From NCBI GenBank assembly GCA_025800435.1, contig JAOXRV010000650.1, positions 1 to 8,327 of the forward strand: a DNA stretch of 8,327 bases, in the 5' to 3' direction. The position numbers and the translations under genes are program-made. Source of the DNA: Cellvibrionaceae bacterium (GTDB taxonomy: Bacteria; Pseudomonadota; Gammaproteobacteria; Pseudomonadales; Cellvibrionaceae). Position 1 is the first letter of the stretch. Each line of letters begins with the position of its first letter. Positions 6,852 to 8,327 of the stretch are shown here, one piece after another. The notes beneath the pieces are model-generated. The model was not told where the DNA came from. It worked only from the letters and a program-made list of their open reading frames with translations, and did no database searches.

Positions 6852-6867
6852 AATTTGACTCTGTCAA
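6840..6867 (-). promoter_or_regulatory. Predicted strong sigma-70 promoter of the TonB-dependent receptor
   Basis: On the - strand a perfect TTGACA (6867-6862) is followed after 16 bases by TATTAT (6845-6840, 5 of 6 to consensus). The leader to the GTG start is about 75 bases. The Fur box overlaps the -10, consistent with strong expression when Fur is inactive. Confidence 0.65.
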
Positions 6868-6884
6868 GCGAGCACAGGCAAAAT
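6855..6884 (+). promoter_or_regulatory. Possible divergent promoter for the DUF3325/DUF3649/PepSY operon
   Basis: TTGACT (6855-6860, 5 of 6) and CAAAAT (6879-6884, 4 of 6) are 18 bases apart on the + strand. The -35 lies inside the spacer of the leftward promoter, so polymerase could occupy only one at a time. The -10 is weak and the leader of about 80 bases is long, so this is a tentative call. Confidence 0.35.
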
Positions 6885-6942
6885 GGGTCGATAAAACGGT
6901 GCCTAGATTCAGGCCCTAAAAGCACGTCAGCCCAACCCTTAA

Positions 6943-6972
6943 CCGAATCTAAAATTAGCCGAACCTAAATTA
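6943..6972 (+). repeat. Imperfect tandem repeat just before the DUF3325-like gene
   Basis: CCGAATCTAAAATTA (6943-6957) is followed after one base by CCGAACCTAAATTA (6959-6972), a 16-base period with one substitution and one base lost. The second copy overlaps the start codon. No Shine-Dalgarno sequence is visible in this leader. The repeat may be a chance duplication or an operator-like site. Confidence 0.4.
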
Positions 6973-7301
6973 TGTACCTGTTATTATTTGCCGGCGCCAG
7001 CACCGGCTTGGCCGCTACTTGCTTCGCCCTGGCCGGCCACCCGGCGCTGGGGCAGCATATGTTAAAGCCCATCCATAAACAGCTGGCCGGGCTGTTGTGC
7101 CTGCTCGCCCTGGCCTGTTCGGCACTCGCCTGGGCGGCATTGTACGGCTGGGAGTGGGGCCTGCCCTTTACCCTCGCCTGGGCCATGATCCACGGCCTCG
7201 GCCAAAGCCTGTTGCTGCACTTTCGCCCCAACTGGCTGCTGCCAATGCTGGGCCTCTATGTGTCCGGCTCGGCCATCGGCATCGGGGGGGCGCTGCTATG
7301 A
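6972..7301 (+). CDS. DUF3325-like small inner-membrane protein
   Basis: The product has 109 residues and four predicted membrane helices (about 1-21, 37-57, 62-83, 88-108) joined by short loops; H24, H29 and H35 lie in the first loop. Size, helix pattern and position next to a small membrane gene and a PepSY gene match the DUF3325 proteins found in siderophore-uptake operons, where they accompany a PepSY reductase. The family name is a recognition from pattern and context rather than a search. The ATG at 6972 has no clear ribosome site. Its stop overlaps the next start by the ATGA arrangement at 7298-7301, so translation is probably coupled. A run of seven G (7284-7290) sits near the end. A helper role for the reductase is inferred from conserved association only. 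Confidence 0.75.
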   Translation: MYLLLFAGASTGLAATCFALAGHPALGQHMLKPIHKQLAGLLCLLALACSALAWAALYGWEWGLPFTLAWAMIHGLGQSLLLHFRPNWLLPMLGLYVSGSAIGIGGALL

Positions 7302-7564
7302 ACCCAAGTAAAACCACCATTACCAGCGTTGGTTTTTTTGCCGCGCTTTGGTTTGCGATTGGCCTGGGCCTGTTTCTAGCCCGGTTTTTGCCCCTGGGCG
7401 AAGCCCTAGACAAAGCCTTTTGGGCGGGTTTATTAATCCCCATCATCTGGGCCAGCACCGGCATTTGGCTGTACAGCCGCGAGCGCTTTTGGCTGCACAC
7501 CAAACTTGTTTTGGGTTTAGGGCTGGCGCTGATCGGCACCACCGTAGCGGGGATTATGTTATGA
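7298..7564 (+). CDS. Small three-helix membrane protein, DUF3649-like
   Basis: The product has 88 residues, starting at the ATG that overlaps the previous stop (7298-7301) and ending in a second ATGA overlap with the PepSY gene (7561-7564). The same frame is open further upstream, but the overlapping ATG fits operon coupling best. Three hydrophobic helices are visible (about 9-29, 40-58, 68-87) with a positively charged SRERFW turn at 60-65. Proteins of this size and place in siderophore loci, between a DUF3325 gene and a PepSY gene, are usually labelled DUF3649. Sequence similarity is weak by eye, so the family name is tentative. It probably forms part of, or helps assemble, the inner-membrane reductase complex. 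Confidence 0.72.
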   Translation: MNPSKTTITSVGFFAALWFAIGLGLFLARFLPLGEALDKAFWAGLLIPIIWASTGIWLYSRERFWLHTKLVLGLGLALIGTTVAGIML

Positions 7565-8327
7565 GCCAAGATCAGCGCAGCGGCCAACAGCGTTATTTTT
7601 TGCAGGGCATTATTAAAACCCATAAGGCCCTCGGCGCTGGCCTGGGTATTGTTGTCTTTATCGTTTGCCTAAGTGGCGCAGTGGCCTTGTTTGATAGCGA
7701 GCTGCACACCTGGACCAACGCCCAACTGAGCCACACCAATACCCCGGCCAGCGCTGAATTTAGCGACTGGCCGCTGGACAAAATTGCCGAGCAGGCCATT
7801 GCCCGGCACAGCGGCGAGGGCCTGTTGGATATCGAGGTATTGATTATCGGCAAGGCCAACCCCTGGCAAAAATACCTGACCAGTTGGACCCACACCGAGC
7901 ACGATGAGGCCTGGCATATCGACCAGTGGCACGGCCAAACCGGCGAGCACATTGCGCAGCAGCCCGATGGCGTCAACCACCTGCTGGCCGAGATTCACAC
8001 CGACCTGTGGCTACCCAACCCCTACGGCCGCTACCTGGTCGGCTTTGCCGGGGTGGTATTAATGCTGATGGCGCTCGGCGGTATTTTTGCTCACCGCCAT
8101 TGGCGGCGCGAATTTCACACTCTTAAGCACAACCGTGGCGAGCGCCGCCTGTGGGGTGATCTACACAAGCTGGTGGGGCTGTGGGCACTGCCGTTTCATA
8201 TGATCATCGGTTTTACCGGGGCCTTGATTGGGCTGCTGGGCCTGCTGTTACTGTTGATTGCCTTTGTCGCCTACCAGGGCGATACACAGGCGGCGGTGGA
8301 TGAAATTTTTGGCCAGGACCCAAAACC
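7561..8327 (+). CDS. PepSY-domain inner-membrane protein, probable ferric-siderophore reductase (3' end outside window)
   Basis: The first 255 residues are present and the frame is open to the window end. Full-length relatives have about 370-520 residues, so roughly half to two thirds is here. A cytoplasmic N-terminus is followed by a membrane helix (about 25-44) preceded by THKALG, a periplasmic domain (45-156), a second helix (157-177) and a long hydrophobic stretch (205-238) introduced by LHKLVGLWALPFH. This helix-periplasmic loop-helix pattern with histidines flanking the helices (H21, H146, H202, H213) is that of PepSY_TM proteins such as FpvG and FoxB, which release iron from siderophores by reduction; FoxB is reported to bind heme. 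These histidines are the candidate heme ligands. The gene overlaps its neighbour by ATGA and diverges from the receptor. The reductase role is inferred from family and context. Confidence 0.87.
   Translation, partial: MSQDQRSGQQRYFLQGIIKTHKALGAGLGIVVFIVCLSGAVALFDSELHTWTNAQLSHTNTPASAEFSDWPLDKIAEQAIARHSGEGLLDIEVLIIGKANPWQKYLTSWTHTEHDEAWHIDQWHGQTGEHIAQQPDGVNHLLAEIHTDLWLPNPYGRYLVGFAGVVLMLMALGGIFAHRHWRREFHTLKHNRGERRLWGDLHKLVGLWALPFHMIIGFTGALIGLLGLLLLLIAFVAYQGDTQAAVDEIFGQDPK

Noticed and set aside
7168..7623. Open frame of 151 codons on the - strand across the three small overlapping genes
   Set aside because: It is antisense to genes coupled by ATGA overlaps with clear membrane helices; its product is rich in Arg, Pro and Ala with no recognisable domain.

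Overview
The window looks like a piece of chromosome from a marine-type gammaproteobacterium. A member of the Cellvibrionales (Spongiibacteraceae or Halieaceae) or of a neighbouring order is my guess. This rests on the moderately GC-rich coding style, the Fur-box style, and the mix of c-type cytochromes, a pseudoazurin and a TonB-dependent receptor; no phylogenetic marker is present. Nearly all of it is coding. No RNA gene, insertion sequence, CRISPR array or prophage gene is seen, and no gene-free stretch exceeds 300 bases (the largest gaps are about 180-215 bases).

Region 1 (2-3048, + strand) is a tight periplasmic redox operon. It starts with the 3' end of a cytochrome c4-like gene. A 393-residue di-heme protein of the MauG/bacterial cytochrome c peroxidase superfamily follows, and then a 500-residue right-handed beta-helix protein that carries its own C-terminal cytochrome c domain. 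The genes are 3 bases apart, and a strong hairpin plus T-run closes the operon. All three products are exported and bind heme, so a shared electron-transfer or oxidation role is likely. The substrate cannot be read from the sequence.

Region 2 (3087-3611, - strand) is an all-helical, HEAT-like protein of unknown role that converges on the operon terminator.

Region 3 (about 3766-4302, + strand) is a monocistronic pseudoazurin gene (type 1 copper protein). A good Fur box sits between its -35 and -10 elements and a hairpin terminator follows it, so it should be switched on when iron is scarce.

Region 4 (4447-8327) is an iron-siderophore uptake locus. A TonB-dependent outer-membrane receptor is on the - strand. 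Divergent from it, three overlapping genes on the + strand encode a DUF3325-like membrane protein, a small DUF3649-like membrane protein and a PepSY-type inner-membrane protein cut by the window end. A second Fur box lies in the shared intergenic region on top of the receptor -10 element. The expected flow is receptor import of a ferric siderophore followed by reductive iron release at the inner membrane by the PepSY protein.

The most interesting points are the beta-helix/cytochrome c fusion paired with a MauG-like enzyme that keeps a tyrosine at the usual methionine ligand position, and the apparently Fur-controlled copper electron carrier placed next to an iron-uptake locus, which suggests an iron-sparing switch.
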